Shown: positions 1 through 9,497, counted from the stretch's first letter. The stretch is DNA of 64,000 nucleotides from Halomonas denitrificans (GCA_019800895.1 JAHVKF010000002.1:496001-560000); one strand, 5' to 3'. Translations and numbers: made by a program. The notes: generated by a model not told the origin, from the letters alone.

Positions 1-1077
1 GGCATGGGCCGCGACGAGCCGATCACCACGCCGGAGCAGGCCCGCGAGTGGGTGCGGGACGTCGCCGACAAGGGCGCGAAGGGCGTGAAGTTCTTCGGCG
101 CACGGCCGGAGGTGCTGCTGGCGGCGATCGACGAATGCCGCGAGCAGGGCATCGGCAGCGCCATGCACCATGCCCAGATGGACGTGGCCCGCGCCGACGT
201 GCTCGACACCGCGCGGGCCGGCCTGACCACCATGGAACACTGGTACGGCCTGCCCGAGGCGCTGTTCCACGACCGGACCGTCCAGCATTACCCGGTCGAC
301 TACAACTACGCCGACGAGCAGCATCGATTCACGGAAGCCGGCCGGCTCTGGGCCCAGGCTGCCGGCCCCGACGACCCGCGCTGGCAGGCGGTGCGCGACG
401 AGCTGATCGAACTCGGCTTCGTGCTCAACCCGACGATGACCATCTACGAGGCCAACCGCGACTTCATGGCCGCGCGCACCGCCGAGTGGCACGCCGACTA
501 CACGCTGCCCTCGCTGTGGGACTTCTTCGCACCGGACCGCAACGCTCACGGTTCGTACTGGTTCGCGTGGACCGCCGCCGACGAGATCGCGTGGCGCGAC
601 AACTTCCGCCGCTGGATGGCGTTCCTGAACGACTACAAGAACCACGGCGGCCGGGTCACGGTCGGCTCGGATTCCGGCTACATCTACAAGCTGTTCGGCT
701 TCGGCACCGTCGAGGAACTGATGCTGCTGCAGGAAGCCGGCTTCCACCCGCTGGAGGTCCTGCGCGCGGCGACTCTGCACGGCGCCGAGACGCTGGGGCT
801 GGACGAGGAGATCGGGTCGATCGAGGTCGGCAAGCGCGCCGACCTGCTGGTCGTCGACGCCAATCCGCTGGCCGACTGGAAGGTCTTGTTCGGCACCGGC
901 GCGATCCGGGTCACGGAAGACAACGAAGTGGTGCGCACCGGCGGCGTCCGGTGGACCGTCCGCGACGGCATCGTCTACGACGCGCCGGCCCTGCGCGCCG
1001 AGGTGCGGGCGATGGTCGAAAGCGCGTGGCAGGACGCGGGCCGGATCCTGACCCAGCCGGGATCGGCCGCCGACTGA
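1..1077 (+). CDS. amidohydrolase-family metal-dependent hydrolase (5' end outside window)
   Basis: This is the C-terminal part of an imidazolonepropionase-like amidohydrolase. The frame is open to the window edge, so the ATG at position 4 is probably internal. Visible family features are MHHAQMD (a metal-ligand His segment on a TIM-barrel strand), GSDSGY (the late Asp strand) and the closing composite domain GSIEVGKRADLLVVDANPL, typical of amidohydrolases. The N-terminal HxH metal site must lie upstream. The substrate cannot be read from this part; cyclic amide or peptide-like substrates are usual for the family. The next gene begins about 80 bp downstream in the same direction. Confidence 0.8.
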   Translation, partial: GMGRDEPITTPEQAREWVRDVADKGAKGVKFFGARPEVLLAAIDECREQGIGSAMHHAQMDVARADVLDTARAGLTTMEHWYGLPEALFHDRTVQHYPVDYNYADEQHRFTEAGRLWAQAAGPDDPRWQAVRDELIELGFVLNPTMTIYEANRDFMAARTAEWHADYTLPSLWDFFAPDRNAHGSYWFAWTAADEIAWRDNFRRWMAFLNDYKNHGGRVTVGSDSGYIYKLFGFGTVEELMLLQEAGFHPLEVLRAATLHGAETLGLDEEIGSIEVGKRADLLVVDANPLADWKVLFGTGAIRVTEDNEVVRTGGVRWTVRDGIVYDAPALRAEVRAMVESAWQDAGRILTQPGSAAD

Positions 1078-1155
1078 CCGAACCTCGGCAGGTGGCCGAC
1101 CGGAGAACGGGGGCCTATACTGGATTCAGCCCCGGGCATTGCAAGGAGAGCCGCC

Positions 1156-1584
1156 ATGCACACGATCGACCAGATCCTCGACCGCAAGGGCCGCGACACG
1201 CACTGGGTCGCGCCGGACAGCAGCGTGTTCGACGCCATCCGCCGGATGGCCGAGCTCGGGATCGGGGCGTTGCTGGTCATGGACAACGGCAAGCCCGTCG
1301 GCATGCTGTCGGAGCGCGACTACGCGCGCAAGGTCATTCTCGAAGGCAGGAGCTCGCGTGAGACTCGGGTGGCCGACATCATGTCCGCGCCGCTGGTTAC
1401 CATCGAGGGCCGCGCCACGGCCGACGCCGGCCTGGCCCTGATGACCAAGAAACGCATCCGTCACCTGCCCGTGCTCGACGAGGGGGAGCTCAAGGGCGTC
1501 GTCTCCATCGGTGACCTGGTCAATGCCGTGATCGACGACCAGAGCCTGCTGATCGAGCAGCTGGAGCGCTACGTCACCGGCTGA
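1156..1584 (+). CDS. CBS-domain protein
   Basis: A 142-residue protein consisting almost entirely of two CBS domains (a Bateman pair). The first repeat ends in GMLSERDYARKV and the second in LKGVVSIGDLVNAVI, the usual strand-helix ends of CBS repeats. Such free-standing pairs bind adenine nucleotides and act as energy or ligand sensors. No catalytic domain is attached, so the regulated partner is unknown. A good ribosome site (AAGGAG) sits about 10 bp before the ATG. Its TGA shares one base with the ATG of the next gene, so the two are probably co-translated. Confidence 0.85.
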   Translation: MHTIDQILDRKGRDTHWVAPDSSVFDAIRRMAELGIGALLVMDNGKPVGMLSERDYARKVILEGRSSRETRVADIMSAPLVTIEGRATADAGLALMTKKRIRHLPVLDEGELKGVVSIGDLVNAVIDDQSLLIEQLERYVTG

Positions 1585-2495
1585 TGCCGGCCGGGTGTTT
1601 CGACCGGGTCCTCGACCGGCTGGCCGACGCCCTCGGTCGTTCACCGGGCCGTGCGCGAGAGCGCTTCGACCTCGAACCCCGCTCGAACGGCCCGTTCCAT
1701 CGCACCTTCCGGCTCCGGATCGATTCGGAGCGCTTCTTCGTCAAGCAGGCAGCCGGTGCGGCCGCCGACTCCCTCGCCGCCGAAGCCGACGGCCTCACGC
1801 GCCTGGCCGCGGTTGGCGCGGTTTCCGTGCCGGCGGTGCACGCGATCATCGGCGCCGACGACGACCTGGAGACCGCCTTGCTCGTGCTCGAGTGGCTGGA
1901 CCTGGGTCCCCTCCACGGCGCGGCGGCGGCGCAACTCGGCGAGCACCTGGCCGCTCTTCATCGCGACGGCATCGGCGAGCGCCACGGTCTCGATCGCGAC
2001 AACTGGATCGGCGCTACGCCGCAGGTCAATGCCCCGACCGCGGACTGGACGACGTTCCTGTTCGAGTGCCGGATCGGTCCGATGGTCGATCGCCTGGCCG
2101 ACGCCGGCAAGCGATTCGGGTCGGACACCCTGCCGCGTCTGCGAAACACCTGGAGCGCCGCGTTCGCCGACTATCGCCCCCTGCCGTCGCTGCTCCACGG
2201 CGACCTCTGGGCCGGCAACGCGGGTCAGGGGGCCGACGGTACGCCGGTGATCTTCGATCCGGCCGTCCATTACGGCGACCGTGAATGCGACCTGGCCATG
2301 GCGTCGCTGTTCGGCGGCTTCGACGCCTCGTTCTTCGAAAGCTACGAAGCGGCCTGGCCGCTCGACGCCGGCTGGGAATTCCGGCGCGGGTTCTACCAGC
2401 TCTACCACGTACTGAACCACGCCCTGCTGTTCGGCGGAGGCTACGTCGAGGAGGCCCGCCAGCGTATCGCCCACCTGCTCCGCGGCCGCTCCTGA
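1584..2495 (+). CDS. fructosamine kinase family protein
   Basis: A 303-residue aminoglycoside-phosphotransferase-fold kinase of the fructosamine/ketosamine-3-kinase family, which phosphorylates sugar adducts on proteins or amines so that they decompose (deglycation). Seen in the sequence: FHRTFRLRIDSERFFVKQ (nucleotide-binding Lys region), the catalytic LLHGDLWAGN loop near residue 210, and VIFDPAVHYGDRECDLAM, which carries the metal-binding Asp. The length matches the family (about 290-300). The start overlaps the stop of the CBS gene (TGATG). The true substrate is not proven by sequence. Confidence 0.85.
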   Translation: MPAGCFDRVLDRLADALGRSPGRARERFDLEPRSNGPFHRTFRLRIDSERFFVKQAAGAAADSLAAEADGLTRLAAVGAVSVPAVHAIIGADDDLETALLVLEWLDLGPLHGAAAAQLGEHLAALHRDGIGERHGLDRDNWIGATPQVNAPTADWTTFLFECRIGPMVDRLADAGKRFGSDTLPRLRNTWSAAFADYRPLPSLLHGDLWAGNAGQGADGTPVIFDPAVHYGDRECDLAMASLFGGFDASFFESYEAAWPLDAGWEFRRGFYQLYHVLNHALLFGGGYVEEARQRIAHLLRGRS

Positions 2496-2621
2496 ACGCG
2501 CGAAGAGCCGACCGCCTGCGCATGTAGGTGCCGGGTGGGATTCGCCTTCGCTCGAAGCGCTCGATTCGGCGTCTGGCGTGGCGTGGAGGGAACTGTTTGC
2601 GTGCTGCGGTATCCTAGAGTC

Positions 2622-3005
2622 ATGGTCCTGCACGCCCTTCGTCGCCGCTCGTCCCGCGTCAGCCGCGTTCTGGCGATGCTGTTCGTGGTGCTGTGGGCCG
2701 CTATCGTGGCCACGCCGTGCGTGATGGCGATGCAGGCCGAACCCGAGCCGCACGCGGCGCACGACTGCCCGCACTGCCCGCCGACGCCGTGCCACGAACC
2801 GGCCGCGCCGGCCGACTGCGACGAGACCGATCCCGCCGATCGGCTGCGCAGCGCCGATACCTCCCCGTTCGCGGTCGCCCTGCCGGGCGACGCCCCGGCC
2901 ACGCCTCCGGCGGGGTTCGCTGCTCGCTTGGCCCCGGCCGGCGCACACGCGCTGAGCCGGGACGGTCCGCGACCCCACCTGCTGCACGTCCGCTTCGACG
3001 AATAA
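2622..3005 (+). CDS. small exported Cys/His-rich protein heading the copper island
   Basis: A 127-residue protein. I start it at the ATG at 2622 because the frame opens further upstream (2535) without an export signal, whereas MVLHALRRRSSR followed by LAMLFVVLWAAIVATPCVMA looks like a signal peptide. The mature part carries HDCPHCPPTPCHEP, a compact Cys/His cluster suited to metal binding, followed by a Pro/Ala-rich tail. I do not recognise a named family. Small Cys/His proteins of this kind often precede Cus/Czc efflux genes, and here cusC follows after 71 bp. A role in periplasmic metal capture is inference. Confidence 0.6.
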   Translation: MVLHALRRRSSRVSRVLAMLFVVLWAAIVATPCVMAMQAEPEPHAAHDCPHCPPTPCHEPAAPADCDETDPADRLRSADTSPFAVALPGDAPATPPAGFAARLAPAGAHALSRDGPRPHLLHVRFDE

Positions 3006-3076
3006 CCGGTCTCCGCTAAACCCTGGATTGCCCGAGCGTGCGCACCGGGCGCGTTCCCGTTCTTTCGGAGATCACC

Positions 3077-4306
3077 ATGCGAACACTATCGATCCTGCTG
3101 CTGGTGCTGGCCGCCGAGGCCGCCCCCGCCCTTGATCTTACCGACGCCGAGCGCCTCGCGATCGACGCCGACCCCGAAGTCCAGGCCCTGGCCGCGCATG
3201 CGCGCGCCGCCGGCCTGGACGCCATCGCCGATGCCCAGTTGCCCGACCCGATGCTGGCCCTCGGAGCCACGGCGGTACCGCTGCCCGAACTCGACGTGAT
3301 CGACGAGCCGATGTCGCAGTTCCAGCTCGGGATCGAGCAGCGCGTGCCGCCGCGCTCGATGCGCAGCGCGAAAGCCCGGCGCGCCGAAAGCGAGGCCGAC
3401 GCGCTGGCCCTGCAGGCCGAGCGACGCGCGCTGGAGGTCCGGACCGCGGTCCGCCGGAGCTGGACCGAGACCGTTCGTCTCCAGCAACTGATCGACCTCA
3501 CGGAGCAGCGCGCCGAACTGCTGGATCGCTATGCCGAAGCGCTCGACGCCGGCCTGCAATCGGGGCGCGTCAGCCAGCAGGACCTGCTCGAAGGCCGCAG
3601 CCGGGCGATCCGGGTCCAGCGGCTGCTGGCCGACCTCCGTGCCCGGAAGGCCGAGCAGCGCGCCGCGCTCGCCGAACGGCTTCCCGGCACCGCGCTGCCG
3701 GCGCGATTGCCGCACGGCGAACTGCCGGTCCGCTTACCGGGCGAGGGCACGGCGCGGCCGGACCTGTCCGGCCATCCCGCCGTCCGCGCCGCGAACGCGC
3801 AACTGCTGACCGCCGAGGCCGGCATCGACCTGGCCGAAGCGGCCTTCGATCCGGGCTGGTCCTGGAACGTCGGCGTCGGGCGGAGGATCGGCGACACGCC
3901 GATGGGCGCGCCGAGCGAGACGATGCTGAACGCCCGCATCGCGATCGACCTCCCGCTGTTCACCGAACGCCGCCAATCGAAGCGCCTCGAAGCCGCGCAC
4001 GAGCGCTATCGCGCCGCTGCGGCAGGACCGGTCGAGGTTCGCCGGACCCTCGACGCGCGCCTGGCGTCGGCGCTTGCCACGGCGGAGGAGTACGCCGCCC
4101 TGGTCGACGTGTACGGCGACGAAGTGCTGCCGCCGGTGCGGGCCGCCGCCGAAGCGGCCCGGGACAAGTATCGGAACGGATCGATCCCGCTGGAAGCCGT
4201 CCTCGCCGCCGAGATCGAGGTGCTGGACGTTCGCAACGAACGGATCCAGGCCGAGCGCGAGCTCGATCGGGCCCGGATCGAACTCGCCTACCTGGGAGGC
4301 CTGTGA
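3077..4306 (+). CDS. TolC-family outer-membrane factor of heavy-metal efflux (CusC/CzcC-like)
   Basis: A 409-residue outer-membrane channel subunit of a tripartite RND pump. The ATG at 3077 is chosen because it follows CGGAG and opens a signal peptide (MRTLSILLLVLAAEAAPA). The mature protein is a long heptad-like helical protein with two OEP repeats (roughly residues 25-200 and 220-400), including ADAQLPDPMLALG near the start and KYRNGSIPLEAVLAAEIEVL near the end, both common in CzcC/CusC-type factors. It lacks a clear lipobox. Its stop overlaps the start region of the adaptor gene, giving the order outer-membrane factor, adaptor, RND permease. Confidence 0.85.
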   Translation: MRTLSILLLVLAAEAAPALDLTDAERLAIDADPEVQALAAHARAAGLDAIADAQLPDPMLALGATAVPLPELDVIDEPMSQFQLGIEQRVPPRSMRSAKARRAESEADALALQAERRALEVRTAVRRSWTETVRLQQLIDLTEQRAELLDRYAEALDAGLQSGRVSQQDLLEGRSRAIRVQRLLADLRARKAEQRAALAERLPGTALPARLPHGELPVRLPGEGTARPDLSGHPAVRAANAQLLTAEAGIDLAEAAFDPGWSWNVGVGRRIGDTPMGAPSETMLNARIAIDLPLFTERRQSKRLEAAHERYRAAAAGPVEVRRTLDARLASALATAEEYAALVDVYGDEVLPPVRAAAEAARDKYRNGSIPLEAVLAAEIEVLDVRNERIQAERELDRARIELAYLGGL

Positions 4307-5775
4307 TGGAACGCAAAACGACCCTGTTTGCACGCACCCTGCTCTGGGCGGCCCTGGCCGCGCTCGCTCCAGCGACCGCGCTTGCCCAGTCCACCGATGC
4401 CGACCCGGCGCCGCGCACCGCATCGGATCACGACGACATGCGCCACGCCGGAATGGATCATGGCGAAATGGACCACGCCGGAATGAACCATGGCGAAATG
4501 AGCCACGCCGGAATGGACCACTCGCAGATGGACCACTCGCAGATGGACCACTCGCAGATGGACCACTCGCAGATGGACCACTCGCAGATGGACCACTCGC
4601 AGATGGACCACTCGCAGATGGACCACTCGCAGATGGACCACTCGCGCGCGGAGCGCTCGAGCGCTCCGGACGGCGAACGCGAGATCGCCTACTGGGTCGC
4701 ACCGATGGACCCCTCCTATCGCCGCGATCGGCCGGGCAAGTCGCCGATGGGCATGGACCTGGTGCCGGTCTATGCCGACGAGCTCGAGCCGGCCGGGACG
4801 GTCCGGGTCGAACCCGGCGTCCAGCAGCAGATGAACCTGCGCACCGCCGAAGTGCGCGAGGGCCGGCTCTGGCGGCGCATCGACACGGTCGGCCGCGTGA
4901 CCTGGGACGCGGAGCGGCTGTCGCACGTCCACTCGCGGGTCGCCGGCTGGATCGGCGAGATCGGTGTCGAGGCGGCCGGTGAGCCGGTGGAAGCGGGCCA
5001 GCTCCTGTACACCCTGTATTCTCCGGAACTGGCGAACGCGCAGGACGAGCTGCTCCGCGCCCGCAACGGCGGCGCCGGCCTGGTCCGGAGTGCCCGCGCA
5101 CGGCTGCGCACGCTCGGCGTCCAGCCAGCGGTCATCGAGCGGATCGAGCAGGCCGGCCGGACGATCGAGTACCTGCCCTGGTACGCCGAGCGCTCGGGCG
5201 TGGTCAGCGCGCTGGGCGCCCGCGACGGCATGCGCGTGACGCCGGACCTCGAGCTGATGGAGATCGCGGCCGAGACGCCGGTCTGGGTGATCGCCGACGT
5301 GGCCGGTCGCCAGGTCGACTGGCTGGCCGACGACCAGGTCGCGGAGATCACGACCGCGTACCGGCCCGGCGAGACCTTCCGCAGCCGGATCGACTACCTG
5401 TACCCCGAGCTCGACCCCGCCACCCGGACCCAGCGCGTGCGCCTGCCGGTCGCGATCGACTCGCCGCGGCTGAAGCCCGGCATGTGGGTCGACGTGCGAA
5501 TCTTCGCCGGACCCGTCGACGGAAACGTCTTCATCCCCCGCGAGGCGTTGATCCGTACCGGAACGCAGGAGCGGGTGATCGTCCGCAGCGGCGACGAGAC
5601 CTTCGAAGTCCGCGAGGTGACCTCCGGCATGGAAAGCGGCGAGTTCGTCGCGATCCTGGCCGGGCTCCGGCCCGGCGAGACCGTCGTCACCTCGGGCCAG
5701 TTCCTGCTCGATTCCGAGGCCAACGTCGCCGCGGACGGCGCACGCATGGAGGGCAGCGGCCATGCCCACCACTGA
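4306..5775 (+). CDS. cusB: RND efflux periplasmic adaptor (CusB-like) with His/Met repeat
   Basis: About 489 residues; a membrane-fusion protein joining the inner-membrane pump to the outer-membrane channel. Order: signal peptide (to about residue 28), an unusual run of M-x-H-x-x pentapeptides (about residues 45-114), a degenerate heavy-metal-binding segment (WVAPMDPSYRR...SPMGMDLVPVY), then barrel-sandwich, beta-barrel and membrane-proximal domains ending in RPGETVVTSGQFLLDSEA. GTG at 4303 and ATG at 4306 are both possible starts; GGGAGG at 4294-4299 favours the ATG. In E. coli CusB, N-terminal methionines receive Cu/Ag, so the Met/His array is well placed for metal capture. Confidence 0.88.
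   Translation: MERKTTLFARTLLWAALAALAPATALAQSTDADPAPRTASDHDDMRHAGMDHGEMDHAGMNHGEMSHAGMDHSQMDHSQMDHSQMDHSQMDHSQMDHSQMDHSQMDHSQMDHSRAERSSAPDGEREIAYWVAPMDPSYRRDRPGKSPMGMDLVPVYADELEPAGTVRVEPGVQQQMNLRTAEVREGRLWRRIDTVGRVTWDAERLSHVHSRVAGWIGEIGVEAAGEPVEAGQLLYTLYSPELANAQDELLRARNGGAGLVRSARARLRTLGVQPAVIERIEQAGRTIEYLPWYAERSGVVSALGARDGMRVTPDLELMEIAAETPVWVIADVAGRQVDWLADDQVAEITTAYRPGETFRSRIDYLYPELDPATRTQRVRLPVAIDSPRLKPGMWVDVRIFAGPVDGNVFIPREALIRTGTQERVIVRSGDETFEVREVTSGMESGEFVAILAGLRPGETVVTSGQFLLDSEANVAADGARMEGSGHAHH
4438..4647 (+). repeat. 15-bp tandem repeat encoding M-x-H-x-x pentapeptides
   Basis: Fourteen consecutive 15-bp units inside the adaptor gene. The first five are diverged (MRHAG, MDHGE, MDHAG, MNHGE, MSHAG). 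The next eight (4513-4632) are identical at the DNA level and encode MDHSQ, and one MDHSR unit closes the run. Identity of the eight at the nucleotide level, including third codon positions, points to recent expansion by slippage or unequal recombination, while the frame and the Met and His positions stay intact. Confidence 0.95.
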
Positions 5776-5802
5776 TCGAACGCGAACGAACGGAGGCCGG
5801 TC

Positions 5803-8800
5803 ATGATCGACGCCGTGATCCGCGCCTCGATCGCGAACCGGGGCCTCGTCGTGCTGCTCGCGCTGCTGCTGTTCGGCGCCGGCCTGTACGCCCTGCGCGC
5901 CACGCCGATCGACGCGATCCCCGACCTGTCCGATCCGCAGGTGATCGTCCGCGCACCGTATCCCGGCCAGGCACCCCAGGTGGTCGAGAACCAGGTCACC
6001 TATCCGCTGACCACCGCGCTGATGGCCGTCCCGGGGGCGCACACGGTGCGCGGTTTCTCGATGTTCGGCGACGCGTTCATCACCATCCTGTTCGAGGAAG
6101 GCACCGATCCCTACTGGGCGCGGGCCCGGGTACTCGAGTACCTCAGCCAGGTCTCGGGCCGCCTGCCGGACGGGGTGCGCGCCGCCCTCGGCCCCGACGC
6201 GACCGGCGTCGGCTGGGTCTACAAGTACGTGCTGGTCGACCGCTCCGGCACCAACGACCTGGCCCGGCTGCGCGCACTGCAGGACTGGTTCCTGAAGTTC
6301 GAACTGCAGGCCGTGCCGGGGGTGTCCGAAGTCGCGACCATGGGCGGCCAGGTCCGCGGCTATCAGGTCGTGCCGGACCCGCATCGGATGCGCGCCCTCG
6401 GCCTCGATCTGGGCCGGCTGAGGCAGGCTATCCAGGCCAACAACGCCGAGACCGGCGGCTCGCTGCTGGAGCTCGCCGAGGCCGAATACATGGTCCGCGC
6501 CGACGGCTACCTTCAGTCGCTCGACGACCTGCGGGCCGTACCGACCGGGCTCGTCGCCGACGGCACGCCGGTGCTGCTCGGCGACGTCGCCGAGATCCGG
6601 CGCGGGCCGGTCGCGCGGCGCGGCGTGATCGATCTCGACGGCGAAGGGGAAGTCGTCGGAGGCATCGTCGTGATGCGCCAGGGCGAGAACGCCCGCGCGG
6701 TGATCGACGCGGTCAAGGCCCGGCTGGCCGAATTGCAGGGCAGCCTGCCGGAGGGGGTCGAGATCGTCGAGACCTACGATCGCTCCGGTCTGATCGATGC
6801 GGCGGTCGCCACCCTGTGGTCGAAGCTGATCGGCGAGTTCGTCGTCGTGGTGCTGATCATCGGCCTGTTCCTGTGGCACTTCCGCTCGTCGCTGGTGGTG
6901 CTGGTCTCGCTGCCGCTCGGCGTGCTGGCGGCCTTCGTGGTCATGCACCTGCAGGGCATCAACGCCAACATCATGTCCCTCGGCGGCATCGCGATCTCGA
7001 TCGGCGTGATGGTCGACGCGGCGATCGTGCTGATCGAGAACGTCCACCGGCACTTCGAGCGGGCCGGCCAGGATCTGCGAGGCGAGGACCGCTGGCGCGT
7101 GGTCGAGCGCGCGACGCTCGAGGTCGGTCGGCCGATCTTCTTCACGCTGCTGCTGGTCGCGCTGTCGTTCCTGCCGGTCTTCGCCTTGCAGGCGCAGGAA
7201 GGGCGGCTCTTCGCGCCGCTGGCCTTCACCAAGACCTATGCCATGGCCGCGGCTGCCGGGCTGGCGATCACGCTGGTTCCGGTGCTGGCCGGCTATTTCA
7301 TCCGCGGCCGGCTGCGGGGCCGCGACGGCAACCCGGTCGCGCGCGGCCTGAAGGCCCTGTATCGACCGATCGTCCGCTTCTCGGTCCGCCACCCGGTGGC
7401 GGTCGTGGTTGCCGGCCTGCTGCTCGGCCTGTCCGCGCTGTTCCCGTATTCGCGCATCGGCAACGAGTTCATGCCGACGCTCGACGAAGGCAGCCTGATG
7501 TACATGCCGACCACGCTGCCGGGCCTGAGCCCCGGCGAGGCCCGCGAACTGCTCCAGCAGACCGATCGCATCATCGCCTCGCACCCCGAGGTGGCGCGCG
7601 TGATGGGCAAGATCGGCCGCGCCGATACCGCGACCGACCCGGCGCCGCTGACGATGGTCGAGACCTTCATCACGCTGAAGCCCCGCGACCAGTGGCGGCC
7701 CGGCGTGACCACCGCCGACATCCGTCGCGAGCTCGACGAAATGGTCGACTTCCCCGGCCTGACCAACGCCTTCGTGTTCCCGATCCAGACCCGGATCGAC
7801 ATGCTGCAGACCGGCATCCAGACCGACGTCGGCATCCTGGTCACCGGCGAGGATCTCGGCACGATCCAGCAGCTGACGACCCGGATCGCCGAGGTCGTCG
7901 AACCGCTGCCCGGCACGGCCAGCGCCTTCGCCGAGCGGCCGGCGGGCGGGCGCTACGTGACGCTCTCGCTCGACCGGACCGCAATCGCCCGCTACGGGCT
8001 GACGGTCGCCGAGGTCCACGACGTCGTCCGCTTCGGCATCGGCGGCGCCTCCGTCACCGAGACGGTCGAAGGGCTCGAACGCTTCCCGGTCACGCTGCGG
8101 CTGCCGGCCGACTGGCGCGATTCACCGCAGCGGCTGGTCGACCTGCCGCTGCAGACGCCGGTCGGCGCAACGGTGACGCTGGGCCAGGTCGCGCGGGTCA
8201 CGATCGACGACGGTCCGCCGCGGATCCGGACCGAGAACACGCGGCCGGCCGGACTGGTGCTGATCGAGGTCGCGGGCGTCGATCTCGGCAGTTGGGTCGA
8301 GCGCGCACGCGAGGTGCTGACGAGCGAAGTCGAGTTCCCGCCCGGCTATGCCTTCGCGATCCGCGGCCAGTACGAGTACCTGGAGCGGGCGTCGGAACGG
8401 CTGGCACTGATGGTGCCGGTCACGCTGGCGATCATCGTCATCCTGCTGATGCTGACCTTCAGTCGCTTCGCCGACGTCGCGCTGGTGCTCCTGGTCGCGC
8501 CGCTGTCCCTGGCCGGCGGCCTGTGGCTGATGTGGCTGCTCGGCTACAACCTGTCGGTCGGCGTGGCGGTCGGCTTCATCGCCCTGGCGGGCCTGGCCGC
8601 CGAGGTCTGCGTGCTGATGGTCGTCTATCTGAACCAGGCCGTGGACGCCAGCGACATGGACCACGTTCAAGGCGCAACGCTCGACGACGCGATCGTCGAA
8701 GGCGCGGTTCGCCGCGTCCGTCCGATCACGATGACCCAGGCCACCGTTTTCCTGGGCCTGTTGCCGGTGATGCTGACCAGCGGCATCGGCTCGGAGGTCA

Positions 8801-8952
8801 TGCAGCGGATCGCTGCACCGATGATCGGCGGCGTGTTCGCCGTCTGGCTGTCGGCGCTGGTCGTCCTGCCGGCGGCCTATCGACTGTGGCACGGTAGACA
8901 CCGACACGCCCACGACGCTTCATCCACGGGAGAAGGAGGAACGCAACGATGA
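5803..8952 (+). CDS. cusA: heavy-metal efflux RND permease, CusA (Cu+/Ag+) type
   Basis: A 1049-residue proton-driven inner-membrane pump with 12 predicted membrane segments and two large periplasmic loops, the normal size for HME-RND permeases. Family marks include DAIPDLSDPQVIVR near the N-terminus and GVMVDAAIVLIENVHRH in TM4. The TM4 motif (MVDAAIV.IEN) matches monovalent CusA pumps rather than the divalent CzcA motif IVDGAVV.VEN. Met residues in the periplasmic cleft fit Cu/Ag binding. A CGGAGG ribosome site lies about 10 bp before the ATG. Its stop overlaps the next start (ATGA). Confidence 0.92.
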   Translation: MIDAVIRASIANRGLVVLLALLLFGAGLYALRATPIDAIPDLSDPQVIVRAPYPGQAPQVVENQVTYPLTTALMAVPGAHTVRGFSMFGDAFITILFEEGTDPYWARARVLEYLSQVSGRLPDGVRAALGPDATGVGWVYKYVLVDRSGTNDLARLRALQDWFLKFELQAVPGVSEVATMGGQVRGYQVVPDPHRMRALGLDLGRLRQAIQANNAETGGSLLELAEAEYMVRADGYLQSLDDLRAVPTGLVADGTPVLLGDVAEIRRGPVARRGVIDLDGEGEVVGGIVVMRQGENARAVIDAVKARLAELQGSLPEGVEIVETYDRSGLIDAAVATLWSKLIGEFVVVVLIIGLFLWHFRSSLVVLVSLPLGVLAAFVVMHLQGINANIMSLGGIAISIGVMVDAAIVLIENVHRHFERAGQDLRGEDRWRVVERATLEVGRPIFFTLLLVALSFLPVFALQAQEGRLFAPLAFTKTYAMAAAAGLAITLVPVLAGYFIRGRLRGRDGNPVARGLKALYRPIVRFSVRHPVAVVVAGLLLGLSALFPYSRIGNEFMPTLDEGSLMYMPTTLPGLSPGEARELLQQTDRIIASHPEVARVMGKIGRADTATDPAPLTMVETFITLKPRDQWRPGVTTADIRRELDEMVDFPGLTNAFVFPIQTRIDMLQTGIQTDVGILVTGEDLGTIQQLTTRIAEVVEPLPGTASAFAERPAGGRYVTLSLDRTAIARYGLTVAEVHDVVRFGIGGASVTETVEGLERFPVTLRLPADWRDSPQRLVDLPLQTPVGATVTLGQVARVTIDDGPPRIRTENTRPAGLVLIEVAGVDLGSWVERAREVLTSEVEFPPGYAFAIRGQYEYLERASERLALMVPVTLAIIVILLMLTFSRFADVALVLLVAPLSLAGGLWLMWLLGYNLSVGVAVGFIALAGLAAEVCVLMVVYLNQAVDASDMDHVQGATLDDAIVEGAVRRVRPITMTQATVFLGLLPVMLTSGIGSEVMQRIAAPMIGGVFAVWLSALVVLPAAYRLWHGRHRHAHDASSTGEGGTQR

Positions 8953-9497
8953 ACACTCGAACCGAACACCACGGGAACGAGGGAATGAACCCCTATCTGC
9001 GCTTCGCGCTGATGATCGCCAGCTCGATGCTGGTGATGTTCGGGCTGATGTACCTGCACACCTACGCACTCGATCACGTCCGCTGGAGCGAAACCCGGTT
9101 CTTCATGACCCTGATCATGGGCGGCGGCATGGTCCTGGTCATGTTCGCGTTCATGCGGCAGATGTACCGGAATGCCACGGCCAACCTCGTGCTGGTCGCC
9201 GTGGGCATCGTGATGATCGCAGGCGCCACCTGGCTGGTCCGCAGCCAGAACACGGTCGACGACGTGGCCTACATGCGGGGCATGATTCCGCACCACTCGA
9301 TCGCCATCCTGACCAGTGAACGTGCGCAGATCGAGGATCTCCGGGTCCGCGAACTGGCCAACGGCATCATCCGCGCCCAACGCAAGGAGATCGAGGAGAT
9401 GGACTGGTTGATCGAGGACATCCGCGAGAACGGTCCGGCAACCACAGCGGCCGAGGTCGACCGACGACCGCTGCCCGAGTTCGAGGGCCGCCTGTAG
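8949..9497 (+). CDS. DUF305 domain membrane protein
   Basis: A 182-residue protein with three predicted N-terminal membrane helices (about residues 18-40, 48-68, 75-95) followed by a C-terminal DUF305 four-helix region: YMRGMIPHHSIAI, then ELANGIIRAQRKEIEEMDWLI. DUF305 proteins belong to the ferritin-like clan and are common in copper and heavy-metal loci; the paired His and Glu residues suggest metal binding. The ATG overlaps the cusA stop, and GGAGAAGGAGG lies just upstream inside cusA, so it is translated with the pump. The biochemical role is not established. Confidence 0.85.
   Translation: MNTRTEHHGNEGMNPYLRFALMIASSMLVMFGLMYLHTYALDHVRWSETRFFMTLIMGGGMVLVMFAFMRQMYRNATANLVLVAVGIVMIAGATWLVRSQNTVDDVAYMRGMIPHHSIAILTSERAQIEDLRVRELANGIIRAQRKEIEEMDWLIEDIRENGPATTAAEVDRRPLPEFEGRL

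Noticed and set aside
4288-8019. 1243-codon open frame on the minus strand opposite cusB/cusA
   Set aside because: It is antisense to two clear efflux genes. The composition is Asp/His/Arg/Gly-rich, typical of shadow frames in GC-rich genes; it has no domain and includes the mirrored 15-bp repeat.
5484-8897. 1137-codon plus-strand frame overlapping cusA
   Set aside because: It is the +1 shadow of cusA, Arg/Pro/Gly-rich with no recognisable fold.
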